A stretch of DNA of 64,000 nucleotides, from contig NZ_JACOGG010000001.1 of the NCBI RefSeq assembly GCF_014284365.1, forward strand, positions 62,001-126,000, given 5' to 3'. The notes under the pieces are model-generated. The model did not search any database, had not been told where the DNA came from, and saw nothing but the letters and a program-made list of their open reading frames with translations. Of this stretch, positions 43,189 to 52,853 are shown in pieces (within the stretch, counting starts at the first letter, position 1; each line of letters begins with the position of its first letter). The stretch is from Cognatundibacterium rugosum (GTDB taxonomy: Bacteria > Pseudomonadota > Gammaproteobacteria > Burkholderiales > Burkholderiaceae_D). Both the position numbers and the translations under genes were made by a program.

Positions 43189-44412
43189 ATGCAACGCCGT
43201 CAATTTTTAAGCGCCATCGCCGCGCTGTCCGGTGTCAGCGGACTCAGCTGGAGCAGTCGGGTGATGGCCGGAGCGGCCAACGCGGGTTCGCAGGCGCGTT
43301 TCCTGCTGGTTTTTCTGCGTGGTGGCTATGATGCGAGTCATTTTCTGATTCCACACAGCAGTCAGTTTTATTATGACGCCAGGCCCAATATCGCAATCGC
43401 ACGTCCAGGCAATCAGCCGGACAGCGCTTTGGTACTCAATAGCGACTGGGGCTTGCATCCAGCCTTGCGCGAAAGTCTGTACCCGATGTTTCAACAGGGT
43501 GAAGCCAGTTTCATTCCATTTGCCGGTACCGATGATTTGTCGCGCAGCCACTTTGAAACCCAGGACAGTATAGAAATGGGACAAGCGCTGCAAGGCAGTC
43601 GCGATTTCCATTCCGGTTTCCTGAACCGGCTGTCAACCGTATTGCAAGGCAGTCAGGGTGTCGCCAGCATGGCATTTACCGATCAGTTGCCGATTATTTT
43701 GCAGGGAGCGACCAGTACCGCTAATCTGGCCCTGAAGAATCCCTCAAAAACCAATGTTGATGAGCGTCAGCGCACGATCATTAGCGAAATGTACGGCGAC
43801 AGCGGACTGAGCGCGCAGGTCAACACCGGGTTTCAGACCCGCGCCGATGTGATCAGGGAGCTGCAGGAAGAAATGAATTCAGCCAATCGAAATGCGATCA
43901 CGACCAAGGGATTTGCCTTAGAAGCGCAGCGTATTGCCAAATTAATGCGGGAAAAATATGCAATTGGATTTGTCGATGTCGGTGGCTGGGATACGCATGT
44001 GGATCAGGGTGGTGCGAAAGGTGCGCTGGCTGGAAAATTTGAAGAGCTGGGTCGTGGTCTGCAAAGCTATCGGGAAGAAATGGGCAGCCAGTGGAAAAAT
44101 ACCACGGTGGTGGTCATCAGTGAATTTGGCCGTACCTTCCGTGAAAATGGCAAACGTGGCACCGATCACGGCCACGGCTCGGTGTACTGGGTGCTGGGTG
44201 GTGGTTTGAACCGCGACCGCGGCCAGGGACGTATCGCCGGCGAACAAATCATCCCTGCGCCAGGCAAATTATTTCAAAACCGCGACTATCCGGTCCTGAA
44301 CGAATACCGGGCCATATTCGGCGGCCTGTTTGCACGTCTGTATGGCTTAAACAGCAAACAGCTCGATACTGTATTTGCCGGCGTTAAGAGCAAGGATCTC
44401 GGTATTCTGTAA
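43189..44412 (+). CDS. DUF1501 family protein with a Tat-like signal
   Basis: A 407-residue protein. The N-terminus MQRRQFLSAIAALSGVSGLS is a twin-arginine-type signal followed by VMAGAANA, a probable cut site. The DUF1501 core, a member of the alkaline-phosphatase-like fold, is visible in LLVFLRGGYDASHFLIPH, DLSRSHFETQDSIEMG, FVDVGGWDTHVDQGG and VISEFGRTFRENGKRGTDHG. It is 15 bases after the DUF1800 lipoprotein gene and almost certainly works with it. The substrate is unknown. Confidence 0.88.
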   Translation: MQRRQFLSAIAALSGVSGLSWSSRVMAGAANAGSQARFLLVFLRGGYDASHFLIPHSSQFYYDARPNIAIARPGNQPDSALVLNSDWGLHPALRESLYPMFQQGEASFIPFAGTDDLSRSHFETQDSIEMGQALQGSRDFHSGFLNRLSTVLQGSQGVASMAFTDQLPIILQGATSTANLALKNPSKTNVDERQRTIISEMYGDSGLSAQVNTGFQTRADVIRELQEEMNSANRNAITTKGFALEAQRIAKLMREKYAIGFVDVGGWDTHVDQGGAKGALAGKFEELGRGLQSYREEMGSQWKNTTVVVISEFGRTFRENGKRGTDHGHGSVYWVLGGGLNRDRGQGRIAGEQIIPAPGKLFQNRDYPVLNEYRAIFGGLFARLYGLNSKQLDTVFAGVKSKDLGIL

Positions 44413-44423
44413 GCGCTGCACGG

Positions 44424-44452
44424 GAACACCTGTCGTCTTATGTCAGGTGTTC
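44424..44452. other. Convergent hairpin between the DUF1501 and histidine kinase genes
   Basis: GAACACCTG (44424-44432) pairs perfectly with CAGGTGTTC (44444-44452). It has no T-run on either strand and overlaps the last codons of the kinase gene. It may slow polymerase or protect both 3' ends. Confidence 0.45.
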
Positions 44453-46642
44453 ACCGGATAGCAGCTTGGGCGACGTAATCGGCAAATCGATATAAAAATG
44501 TGCGCCACCCCCTTGCTCAGCGGTGGCATTGTAAAAGCCAATGTCTCCACCCATGTAGTGCACAATGACCTTAGAGATCGCCAGCCCCAGACCCGTACCC
44601 CCTTTAGCGCGGGTATCAGAAGAATCGGCCTGCGAGAATTTTTCAAAGATGCGATGCCTGAAATTTTCAGGTACGCCTTCACCCTGATCTGCAACCACGA
44701 TACGTACCCGGCTGGCCTTCATCAGTTGCGCCATTACACGGACTTTGCCGCTGACAGGTGAATATTTACAAGCATTGGAAATCAGATTGGCCATAACTTG
44801 CTGGAAGCGTCCGGCATCGACCCGTAATAACATCGTGCCTGATACCGACAGGTCCGGCTCAGCGCAGTCGTCCAGGACCAGCGTCACACCAAGACTAGCG
44901 GCCATACTTTGATTTTGTTGTATTGCATTGTCCAGCAACTGGCGCAGAGGAAGGGTCGCAAATTCAAAATCCATTTTCCCAGCTTCAATTTTTTGCACAT
45001 CCAGCAAATCATTTATCAGACGGGTCAGGCTCTCGCTATTTTTTTGCGCAATCTGTATCAGGCTACGCATTTTTTCCGGTACGAAGCCGATTGCGCCACC
45101 GCCGATCAGACCCAATGCACCGCGTATCGATGTCAAAGGTGTGCGTAATTCATGGCTCACGGTAGAAATAAATTCAGCTTTCATGCGCTCTATCTTGCGC
45201 CGCTCTGAAATATCACGCACGATGATGATGAGCTTACGCTCCCCAGCAAGCTGGTACGCACTGATAGACAATTCCGCTGGAAACAGCGAGCCATCTTTAC
45301 GCAAACGCTCCGTTTCCAGACGCGCTTTGCCTGTCAGTTGGAAATCTTGTTGTGATAACGCGAGGTCCAATAAATCCTGTTGTCCTGGCGGGGCAAACAA
45401 TTGGCTGTTCTTACCGATCACCTCCTGCGCACTGTAACCGTAAATCGCCTCCGCCACCGGATTGACTGCCTCTACCTGGCCTTGATCATCGATCATCACA
45501 ATACCATCCGCTGCATTTTCAAATATCGCGGTCAAACGATCTGAAGATGCTTTCAGCGCTGCTTGTTGTTCAGTCAGGTTTTCCAACAAAGTAGTTTGAT
45601 TTTGATTGATGACGTCCGCTTCGCGTTTTAATGCAGTCATGACTTGCATATCCTGCTCACGCTGCAGGAATAACTGTATCAAAATACGGAATGCCGCAAT
45701 CACCGCCGCAATCGCGCCAGCTGTAACGATGGCAATGGCCATACTGATTTTGCGCCAGTCGGCCAGGTAAAATTCTTCATCCACAGAAAAATTCAGGATT
45801 AGCGGGTATTTATCCAGCGTTTTAATTGCCGTCATCCGTGTCGATCCCCTGGCATGATCGGCACCGGGTGAGGACTCAGTAATAAAGATGCCGGAACGCT
45901 TTTCCTGCCCGTGTACGAACTGATACATGTCACTATCCTGCACATTGCGCTGGCCTAGCACCGCACTGTTGTCCGGCCAGCGTGCCAGATAGGTCAAATC
46001 TTCACGCAACAGGGAAATCGATGCACTGCCATTGACGCTGAGTTTTTCATACATCTGTGCATAAAAAATCGGTGACAAACCGACAATCACGACACCGATA
46101 AATTCACCATCGCTGCCGGTCAAGCGATGGCTTAAAAAAAACAGCCACTCACCAGTCGCTTTACTTCGTACTGGATTGCTGAGGTAGATGCCAACAGAAG
46201 GACTGTCGCGTTGGACCTGAAAATAGTCGCGATCCGCCAGATTATATTTTGGCGCGGGAAACATTCTTGAGCTACTCACGACGTTGCCATGTACATCCAA
46301 CACAGATATCACTTCAATGGCGGGGAAAAATACCACCTTTTCGCTGAGCATCTGATGAAAATCTTCTGTACTCAGCTGCTTAGTCAGATAGTCAGCACTC
46401 ACACTCCAACGATCCTGGATACGTTCGGCGACACTGGAAATAGCTGTATAGGCGAAGTCCATCTGCTGACTGGTATTTTCTGCCAAGACCAGACTAAAGG
46501 TTTCCGCCTGCTTCTCCCATTTATGGATTTCCTGCAGCCTTAAGGTCCAGATAAATGCACTGGCTGCGAGCAAAATAGCCACCACCAGGCAAAATCCAAA
46601 TGCCCGTGCAATGCGACTGGTACGTACTCCTGCAAGTTTCAT
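44438..46642 (-). CDS. Orphan membrane histidine kinase (dCache-PAS-HisKA-HATPase)
   Basis: A 734-residue sensor kinase. Order: N-terminal membrane helix ([20 protein letters not shown]), periplasmic Cache-type sensor domain (about 40-300, with [19 protein letters not shown]), second helix (about 305-330), PAS domain near 375-490 ([20 protein letters not shown]), HisKA with the phospho-His in [16 protein letters not shown] (about 497), and HATPase with [17 protein letters not shown] and GTGLGLAIS. No receiver domain is fused and no response regulator gene is adjacent, so its partner lies elsewhere. Confidence 0.92.
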   Translation of the reverse strand: MKLAGVRTSRIARAFGFCLVVAILLAASAFIWTLRLQEIHKWEKQAETFSLVLAENTSQQMDFAYTAISSVAERIQDRWSVSADYLTKQLSTEDFHQMLSEKVVFFPAIEVISVLDVHGNVVSSSRMFPAPKYNLADRDYFQVQRDSPSVGIYLSNPVRSKATGEWLFFLSHRLTGSDGEFIGVVIVGLSPIFYAQMYEKLSVNGSASISLLREDLTYLARWPDNSAVLGQRNVQDSDMYQFVHGQEKRSGIFITESSPGADHARGSTRMTAIKTLDKYPLILNFSVDEEFYLADWRKISMAIAIVTAGAIAAVIAAFRILIQLFLQREQDMQVMTALKREADVINQNQTTLLENLTEQQAALKASSDRLTAIFENAADGIVMIDDQGQVEAVNPVAEAIYGYSAQEVIGKNSQLFAPPGQQDLLDLALSQQDFQLTGKARLETERLRKDGSLFPAELSISAYQLAGERKLIIIVRDISERRKIERMKAEFISTVSHELRTPLTSIRGALGLIGGGAIGFVPEKMRSLIQIAQKNSESLTRLINDLLDVQKIEAGKMDFEFATLPLRQLLDNAIQQNQSMAASLGVTLVLDDCAEPDLSVSGTMLLRVDAGRFQQVMANLISNACKYSPVSGKVRVMAQLMKASRVRIVVADQGEGVPENFRHRIFEKFSQADSSDTRAKGGTGLGLAISKVIVHYMGGDIGFYNATAEQGGGAHFYIDLPITSPKLLSGEHLT

Positions 46643-47033
46643 GATGTAATTTCGAGACAGCGCCCATCAGTTGTAGTGCCTTGCAACATATTTCCTGATT
46701 GCACTTTATATAAATTTTGTGAAATGATAGTGCATTACAGCAAGAGACTTCTATGTTAATTGCAATTAAATTCTTATTGGAAATATTTATTTCTTAATAG
46801 CATAAATTTGCATAGAAATTGTCCCTCTTCTGGCCAGCAAGCACCCAGACGCATGCAGGTAATCGCAGGATTCATGATTCAAGTCAGGAATCAGTTCTCT
46901 GGATAACTGTAAGTCAGTATTGATGTGGAAGGACGCATTTTTGAACACTGTGTCGCAAATTCACCAATAGCAACAAGCAACAATTTCTACCCGCCAACAA
47001 GTAAGCATCCACCACCTACGAGGAGTCCGCTGT
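46643..47033. other. 391-bp AT-rich intergenic region
   Basis: This gap between the divergent histidine kinase and DUF1161 genes holds no credible gene. The kinase-proximal 170 bases are strongly AT-rich, with several TATA-like words but no consensus promoter on either strand. A 14-bp perfect palindrome lies at 46756-46769. GAGGAG near 47019 is the ribosome site of the DUF1161 gene. Confidence 0.6.
46756..46769. promoter_or_regulatory. Perfect 14-bp AT palindrome, possible operator
   Basis: TTAATTGCAATTAA is its own reverse complement. It sits about 115 bp upstream of the histidine kinase start codon, inside the AT-rich region, and could be a dimeric repressor site. The regulator is unknown. 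Confidence 0.35.
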
Positions 47034-47321
47034 ATGAAACATGCAATGATCAAGACTAGTCTGTTACTCGGTATGCTGCTGCCATTTGCGCCGACCCATG
47101 CAGCCAAACTGGCCTGCGATGCGATCAAAGAAAAAATCACTACCAAGCTCGAGGGAAAAGGCGTACACGATTACACGCTCAAGGTCATCAGCAAAAATAC
47201 TGAAACGAAACATCGGGTAGTGGGCGTGTGCGAAGGCGGCAGTCAGAAGGTGATCTATATCCGCAAAAAATCTGCGAAGAAGAACGAAACTGCCGACGCA
47301 GAACCTAAAGCAGGTGCCTGA
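47034..47321 (+). CDS. DUF1161 family exported small protein
   Basis: A 95-residue protein with a signal peptide (MIKTSLLLGMLLPFAPTHA) and a mature DUF1161 domain: ACDAIKEKITTKLEGKGVHD, YTLKVISKN and VVGVCEGGSQKVIYIRKK. Two cysteines probably form the disulfide of the family. Its tail is rich in Lys and Glu. A strong GAGGAG lies upstream. The gene overlaps the convergent GNAT gene by 17 bases at the 3' end. Function unknown. Confidence 0.82.
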   Translation: MKHAMIKTSLLLGMLLPFAPTHAAKLACDAIKEKITTKLEGKGVHDYTLKVISKNTETKHRVVGVCEGGSQKVIYIRKKSAKKNETADAEPKAGA

Positions 47322-47808
47322 TACAGTAATACGCATCACCGGAGTAACTGGCCAGCAAGGCCTGCTGCTCCGGCGTCACCGGATTTTGCGCTGCAAAGCC
47401 AAAGTGCCGCCAAAAAGGGAGGGTGTTTTGTACCGATACCAGACACATTGCTGCATAGTCGCGTTGCTTCGCCAACTGTAGCGCTGCCGCAAACAGACGC
47501 GCCGCCACGCCCTGCCCCGCCATGCGTGGCGCCACGGCCATATCATGCAAATACAAGGCATCAGCGGGAAAAGCCGGTGCAAAGTCTGCACCCAGCGCTG
47601 AGATTTTTCCAGTCACAGAAGGATAGCCAGCCAGATAAGCACCGACACCGGCCTCGTCTTCGGCCACCCATGCACTATCCGGTGCCACTTGCAAACGTGC
47701 AAGCAACAACGTTTGCGGTTCCACCATGTCTGCGACATACACTTGAGCCTGCACCGCATAAACAGCTGACACATCTGCAACGCGCATGGCGCGTATTCTG
47801 ATTTGCAT
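47305..47808 (-). CDS. GNAT family N-acetyltransferase
   Basis: A 167-residue acetyltransferase fold. The acetyl-CoA-binding motif A reads LYLHDMAVAPRMAGQGVAAR, then LFAAALQLAK (residues about 85-113); the N-terminal RIRAMRVADVSAVYAVQAQV is the usual beta1-alpha1 unit. The substrate cannot be told. Its 3' end overlaps the convergent DUF1161 gene by 17 bases, and a small lipoprotein gene lies 8 bases upstream. Confidence 0.85.
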   Translation of the reverse strand: MQIRIRAMRVADVSAVYAVQAQVYVADMVEPQTLLLARLQVAPDSAWVAEDEAGVGAYLAGYPSVTGKISALGADFAPAFPADALYLHDMAVAPRMAGQGVAARLFAAALQLAKQRDYAAMCLVSVQNTLPFWRHFGFAAQNPVTPEQQALLASYSGDAYYCIRHLL

Positions 47809-47816
47809 CCCTAAAA

Positions 47817-48191
47817 TTATTTCTTCGATTTGGCGGAGGCTGAGGCGGACGCAGAAGCTGACGCTGAGCTTTCTTCCTCGCTGTGTTCCACTTTCGGCAG
47901 CGGTGGCTCGTTCGGCGCGATTTCCGGTTTAACGTTATCTATTTTATTTTCGCGCATATAGTCATTCATTTCTTTCCAGCCTGCATACACGGCCGCCCTG
48001 GCAGCGTCTGGATTGAGGGCATAACAATCCTCAATCGCACGGCCAGCATGCCGGCAGGCGCTGCCAGTCGCTTTGGCATCGGCTTCTTTTTGCGCAGCCT
48101 CCTTGGCCGGATCAGCCAGACCCAGACGATCACAAGCAGTAGTCATTAGCAAGAGTACTGCAGCAAAACCAAGTGAAGAACGAAGCGACAT
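47817..48191 (-). CDS. Small lipoprotein with a Ser-Ala repeat tail
   Basis: A 124-residue protein. The signal segment MSLRSSLGFAAVLLLMTTAC ends in a lipobox, so it should be a lipoprotein. The mature part has three further residues of note: two cysteines (SACRHAGRAIEDCYAL) that may pair, then a Pro-rich stretch and a tail made of alternating Ser and Ala ending in KSKK. The similar Cys-containing helix appears in small proteins of the TPR/DUF-type envelope group, but I do not recognise the family. It lies next to a GNAT gene. Confidence 0.65.
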   Translation of the reverse strand: MSLRSSLGFAAVLLLMTTACDRLGLADPAKEAAQKEADAKATGSACRHAGRAIEDCYALNPDAARAAVYAGWKEMNDYMRENKIDNVKPEIAPNEPPLPKVEHSEEESSASASASASASAKSKK

Positions 48192-48407
48192 AACACCACC
48201 AGAATAAAATAAGCAGAAGTCCCGACCAGGTTCCTGCGAAAAAGGTTTGTCATCCAACACAAATGGATACAAATTCAGGTTTATGATACCCCAGTGTAGC
48301 TAAGCTTAGGCAATCCTTATCATACGGTTAAACATGCAAAACCCTTTCTGTTCAGCGCTTACCCCAATTTCTGCTTTTGATCTATCTTTCCTATCCCAGG
48401 CCCATCC

Positions 48408-49340
48408 ATGCTAAGCGGCATTCTGGCTGCGTTGAGTGCAGGTATAGTTTGGGGTCTGGTGTTTGTCACACCGCTCATTTTGCCGGATTACGCAGGCATA
48501 CAATTATCATTTGGCCGCTATCTTGCCTTCGGTCTCATCGCATTGTTACCAGCCTGGCTGGACAGACGGCAGATGCGCCTGCTCACACGCAAAGACTGGC
48601 TTTGCGCATTCCTGCTGGCATTGGTGGGCAACCTGATCTATTACGCGGCACTGGCCAGCGCGATACAACTGGCTGGCGCCCCCTTACCCACGCTAATCAT
48701 CGGCACCCTGCCAGTCGTCATTGCAATCTGTGCCAAACTATTTGCGACAGAAGGGGATCATTCTGTCGCCTGGCGACATCTATTGTTGCCGCTGGGGTTG
48801 ATCGCTGGCGGGCTGGCACTGGTCAATAGCACGGAACTTGCGCAACTCCATCCCGGACAGTGGCACGCATATTGGCAAGGCGGATTGCTGGCCTGTATCG
48901 CGCTGGCTGCCTGGACCTGGTATCCGCTGCAAAACAGCCACTATTTGCAACAACATACGCATATTTCAGCCACTACCTGGTCAACGGCACAAGGTCTGGC
49001 AACCCTGCCACTGGCCGCCGTGGGCATGTTGTTCTACGTGTGGATGCAGGATGGCAGCCTGCCTATCTACGCGCGGCTATGCGGACCACAGCCTTTACGC
49101 TATGTGTGCCTGATGCTGGTACTTGGTTTTTTTGCGTCCTGGCTTGGCACCCTACTTTGGAATTACGCCAGTCAGCAATTACCGCGCGGCTTGAGTGGAC
49201 AGCTCATCGTGTTTGAAACACTGGCTGCGCTGACCTACGCCTATTGCTGGCGTCAGGAATGGCCCGCACCTGCCATCTTGCTAGGGGTCGTGCTGCTGGT
49301 CTTAGGTATCATGACGGCATTAAAACGTTTTCAATCCTGA
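48408..49340 (+). CDS. EamA/DMT-family transporter
   Basis: A 310-residue inner-membrane protein with about ten hydrophobic segments in two EamA repeats. It opens MLSGILAALSAGIVWGLVFV, with YYAALASAIQLAGAPLPTLI in the first repeat and FFASWLGTLLWNYASQQLPR in the second. The family exports metabolites; the substrate is unknown. It is unrelated in sequence detail to the exporter at 14590. A small lipoprotein gene starts 14 bases after it. Confidence 0.85.
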   Translation: MLSGILAALSAGIVWGLVFVTPLILPDYAGIQLSFGRYLAFGLIALLPAWLDRRQMRLLTRKDWLCAFLLALVGNLIYYAALASAIQLAGAPLPTLIIGTLPVVIAICAKLFATEGDHSVAWRHLLLPLGLIAGGLALVNSTELAQLHPGQWHAYWQGGLLACIALAAWTWYPLQNSHYLQQHTHISATTWSTAQGLATLPLAAVGMLFYVWMQDGSLPIYARLCGPQPLRYVCLMLVLGFFASWLGTLLWNYASQQLPRGLSGQLIVFETLAALTYAYCWRQEWPAPAILLGVVLLVLGIMTALKRFQS

Positions 49341-49354
49341 ACGAGGTGGACGCT

Positions 49355-49882
49355 GTGTATCACTGTTTTTTTTCAAGATGCTCAACATACGCCTGCCTGG
49401 CATTGCTCAGCCTGCTGCTGTGCGCATGCAGCCCACGCTTCGACTGGCGCGAGGTAAGGGGCAGCGAGCCGCCTTACCAAGTACTCATGCCAGCAAAGCC
49501 AGCATCGATGTCCCGAGCAGTCCAGTTGGCAGGTCAACAGTTAACGATGCATATGCTGGCGGCTGAAGCCGGGCAAATCAGCTTTGCCGTTGGCAGTGTT
49601 CAGGTGGCAGACCCCGGACAAGCCGGACTCGTTGCCAAAGCAATGCGCGAAGGGATGCTGGCTAATCTGCGCGCAAAACCCGAACAGATACAAACACTGA
49701 CTGACGGTCATATCATCGTCAGCGGCAGCAGCCCACAAGGTCAGCCATTAAAGATGGCAGCACGCTTCATCATTGATGGAACATGGGTGTATCAACTCGT
49801 CGCGATCGGGCCTGAACAGGCTTTACAGGACGACATAGCAGACAATTTTTTGCAATCTTTCAAAGCGAATAAAACGAAATGA
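49355..49882 (+). CDS. Small lipoprotein of unknown function
   Basis: A 175-residue protein starting at GTG (49355), with GAGGTGG correctly spaced upstream; a longer reading back to 49244 runs into the upstream gene. The head has a lipobox (LLLLCAC-type) near residue 24. The mature part reads like a small periplasmic domain of about 130 residues (SFAVGSVQVADPGQAGLVAK, MAARFIIDGTWVYQLVAIGP). I do not recognise the family. It is translated from the exporter mRNA. Confidence 0.7.
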   Translation: MYHCFFSRCSTYACLALLSLLLCACSPRFDWREVRGSEPPYQVLMPAKPASMSRAVQLAGQQLTMHMLAAEAGQISFAVGSVQVADPGQAGLVAKAMREGMLANLRAKPEQIQTLTDGHIIVSGSSPQGQPLKMAARFIIDGTWVYQLVAIGPEQALQDDIADNFLQSFKANKTK

Positions 49883-50007
49883 AACTTTCGTGCGCAGAAT
49901 TCGGATTATGATAGAAGTGCCTGCACTTTATGTACTGTTGGCAATTCTGTGTCATAGTAAGTCGCGCAGAATGAAATGATTCCATCCCCAATCAAGGAGA
50001 AACAACC

Positions 50008-50352
50008 ATGCTGATCACATTCAAATCAAAAGCGGCAAGCGAGATCACCATGTATAAAGAGCATGCCAAACGCATACTCGAAATCCTGCAAAAAGATGTG
50101 GAGCGCGGCGTAATTACGGCCGCCGAGCTACCGCATGCGATAGAAAAAATTGAAGCCGCCGTCGCCGACAGCAAAGCGCATCCTATTTCCGATGAAGTCA
50201 GCCGCGATGTGAATGCCCACCATAATGCCAACGGTGATGATAATGAACACGAGAAGCCCGAGCCTGTGAGCTTCGCCACCCGGGTCTACCCGGTACTCGA
50301 AATGCTACACGCCGCCCATAAAATGCAGCGAGAGGTCATGTGGGGAGTATGA
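50008..50352 (+). CDS. DUF1840 family protein
   Basis: A 114-residue soluble protein matching DUF1840: MLITFKSKAASEITMYKEHA, KRILEILQKDVERGVITAAE and the ending FATRVYPVLEMLHAAH. The middle is a His/Asn/Asp-rich acidic loop. Function unknown. It ends 4 bases before the alpha/beta hydrolase gene, so the two are co-transcribed. Confidence 0.85.
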   Translation: MLITFKSKAASEITMYKEHAKRILEILQKDVERGVITAAELPHAIEKIEAAVADSKAHPISDEVSRDVNAHHNANGDDNEHEKPEPVSFATRVYPVLEMLHAAHKMQREVMWGV

Positions 50353-50356
50353 GCGC

Positions 50357-51226
50357 ATGAGCGCCCATATCGAACAAACCCGGGAATGGGAATACATCAG
50401 TGCTGATGGTATTCCCTTATTCATCAGGGACTGGCTGGGACCGCATGCAGGCAGCACGCAGGATCAAGGCGTGCTGATCATGCATGGCATTGGTGAACAT
50501 TGTGGTCGCTATGCGCATCTGGCGCGTTTTTTTAACCAATTAGGATTCAGCGTCAGAACCTACGATCACCGTGGACATGGGCAATCCGGCGGAAAGCGCG
50601 GCGATGTGCCCGACAGCCTGCGCATCCTGCAGGACGCGCAGGCTGTGTTGAAGGACTTCCGTACCCATTTGAGCGATGACCCGCTGCTGTTCGGGCATAG
50701 TATGGGCGGCCTGTTCGCAGCCCGGCTGGCAACTGGTAATCTGGTCAAGATACGCGCATTGATCCTCTCCTCACCGGCGCTGGCGATACGGATCAACCGT
50801 GCACAACAACTGCTGGCCGCAATCGCGCTCCGGCTGTTTCCAGGCTTTCCGGTGCCGAACGGACTGCATACCCGGTATCTGAGCCACGATGCTGAGGCAG
50901 TGCGTGCCTATGAAAACGACCGTCTGGTTCATGGTGGTATCAGTGCACGGCTGCTGCATTGCATGTTGGATGCCATGCAGGCCAGTCATGCGCAGGCGGC
51001 CAGCCTGACGATCCCGGTACTACTGCAATTTGCCGGTGATGATCATCTGGTTGACCCGACAGGCAGTCTGCGCTTTGCCAGCCGACTACCCGCCAGCTTA
51101 TTGAGCATGCATCAGTATGCGGGGCTGTACCATGAAATTTACAATGAACTCGATGCCACGACTGTATTTGATGACCTGCGCAGCTGGATGGAGCAACAAC
51201 AAATCACGCCGACTGAGGCTCGCTGA
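50357..51226 (+). CDS. Alpha/beta hydrolase (monoacylglycerol lipase-like)
   Basis: A 289-residue serine hydrolase. The catalytic Ser is in the nucleophile elbow FGHSMGGLFA (about 115-124); the catalytic Asp is in AGDDHLVD and His in YAGLYHEIYNE near the end. The blocks MHGIGEHCGRYAHLARFF and YDHRGHGQSGGKRG are hallmarks of lysophospholipase or monoacylglycerol lipase proteins. No signal peptide is seen. It probably hydrolyses lipid esters. Confidence 0.86.
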   Translation: MSAHIEQTREWEYISADGIPLFIRDWLGPHAGSTQDQGVLIMHGIGEHCGRYAHLARFFNQLGFSVRTYDHRGHGQSGGKRGDVPDSLRILQDAQAVLKDFRTHLSDDPLLFGHSMGGLFAARLATGNLVKIRALILSSPALAIRINRAQQLLAAIALRLFPGFPVPNGLHTRYLSHDAEAVRAYENDRLVHGGISARLLHCMLDAMQASHAQAASLTIPVLLQFAGDDHLVDPTGSLRFASRLPASLLSMHQYAGLYHEIYNELDATTVFDDLRSWMEQQQITPTEAR

Positions 51227-51401
51227 ATCCTGCATGCTGCGCTGGTGCTGATGGGCTGATCAACACCGCAACAGCCCCGGTTCAGCGTATGAGCAGACCG
51301 ATTTCCGTCAACTGGACTGAATCTGTCATAGCGGTACTACGATGCTCACTGTTACACTAGGGGCTGTTTACATCATGCCTGAAACCGGTATTCACCTATA
51401 T

Positions 51402-52799
51402 ATGCAAGATCAACCAAGAAAAACCCTGACCAAACCCAGCCGCCCTGCGAGCGCCAAACCCTTGGAAAACAGCATACCGCTGCTGGACATCAAACCGGAT
51501 TCACTGGCTTTCAGCCTAGCCGGTGCGGCCCAGGCCGTCGCCTATGTGCTGGAAGGTACTGCATTGCCGCAAGCCCTCAGCAAGGTATTTGTGCAAACCG
51601 ATGCGCAGCCTCAGGCACGCGGTGCGATTCAGGATATTTCTTACCGTACCATGCGTCAGGTAGGCAAAGTCGATGCGTTGCTCAAGGCCATGACCAATAA
51701 AACGCCGGAACCTGCTTTGCTGTACGGCTTGTTATGCTGCGCACTGACTTTATTGGTGCGCAATGAAGGAGAAGAGGCTCCCTACGAGGATTTTGTGGTG
51801 GTTGATCAGGCAGTCAATGCGGCCAGTTCAAACTCGCACATGGTATTTGCCAAGGGCATGGTCAACGCGGTGCTGCGTCGCTATCTGCGTGAAAAAGACG
51901 AATTACTGAAGTTGGTCAGTAAGCAACCGGCAGCGGTCTGGAATTATCCGCAATGGTGGGTCGATCAGACCAAAGCCGCCTGGCCGCAGGACTGGCAAAC
52001 CATACTCAAAGCAGGCAATGTCGCTCCACCCATGACGCTGCGCGTGAATCAGCGTCAAACCAACCCTCAGGCCTATCTGGCCCTGCTGGCAGAACACGGT
52101 ATCGCCGCCAGTCAGATTGGCCCGGTCGCGATCAAATTGAAGAAACCGATGCCGGTGCAGTTGATCCCTGGCTTTGAAGACGGCATGGTGTCAGTACAGG
52201 ATGCCGCTGCCCAGCTGGCTGCCCCTTTGCTCGACATCGCACCCGGTATGCGGGTATTGGATGCCTGTGCGGCACCGGGTGGTAAAACCGGGCATTTACT
52301 GGAACTGGCAGATATCGACTTACTGGCACTGGATGTCGATCCGGTGCGGATAGAGAAAATCCATAATAATCTGGCCCGTCTGAAGTTATTCGGCACCATA
52401 AAAGATGGTGATGCAAGCCGCTCCGGCTGGTGGGACAGAAAACCGTTCGACCGTATCCTGGCCGACGTACCGTGTACCGCATCCGGTGTGGTCAGACGCC
52501 ATCCTGACAGCCGCTGGTTACGCCGTAAAACCGATACCGCACAACTGGCAGCCTTATCCACCCGTATCCTGGATAATCTGTGGCGCATGCTGGCTCCCGG
52601 TGGAAAAATGCTGATGGTAACCTGCTCGGTCTGGCCCGCTGAATCTGAATTGCAGGCGGCCGCCTTTGCTGAACGTCATGCAGCAATCCGTCTGCCTGCG
52701 CCTGGTCAGTTATTGCCAAGTTTGGGCAATTCGTCCGATCCGGACAACGAACACGATGGTTTATTCTATGCGCTGTTCCAAAAACCCATGCAAAACTGA
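51402..52799 (+). CDS. rsmB: 16S rRNA m5C967 methyltransferase RsmB
   Basis: A 465-residue RsmB. The N-terminal NusB-like domain (DSLAFSLAGAAQAVAYVLEG) is followed by the SAM domain: motif LDACAAPGGKTGHLLEL, then DVDP, and the catalytic Cys in DVPCTASGVVRRHPD with the second Cys in MVTCSVWPAE. It methylates C967 of 16S rRNA. Several in-frame ATGs occur near the start (51342, 51375, 51402) and none has a clear ribosome site; 51402 gives the usual head length. It is followed by DUF4390 and ntrYX genes, an order conserved in betaproteobacteria. Confidence 0.9.
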   Translation: MQDQPRKTLTKPSRPASAKPLENSIPLLDIKPDSLAFSLAGAAQAVAYVLEGTALPQALSKVFVQTDAQPQARGAIQDISYRTMRQVGKVDALLKAMTNKTPEPALLYGLLCCALTLLVRNEGEEAPYEDFVVVDQAVNAASSNSHMVFAKGMVNAVLRRYLREKDELLKLVSKQPAAVWNYPQWWVDQTKAAWPQDWQTILKAGNVAPPMTLRVNQRQTNPQAYLALLAEHGIAASQIGPVAIKLKKPMPVQLIPGFEDGMVSVQDAAAQLAAPLLDIAPGMRVLDACAAPGGKTGHLLELADIDLLALDVDPVRIEKIHNNLARLKLFGTIKDGDASRSGWWDRKPFDRILADVPCTASGVVRRHPDSRWLRRKTDTAQLAALSTRILDNLWRMLAPGGKMLMVTCSVWPAESELQAAAFAERHAAIRLPAPGQLLPSLGNSSDPDNEHDGLFYALFQKPMQN

Positions 52800-52853
52800 C
52801 GATCTGCACTGCTTCAAGTTATTATTCAGTTCCACAAAATTTTTTCACTTTGC

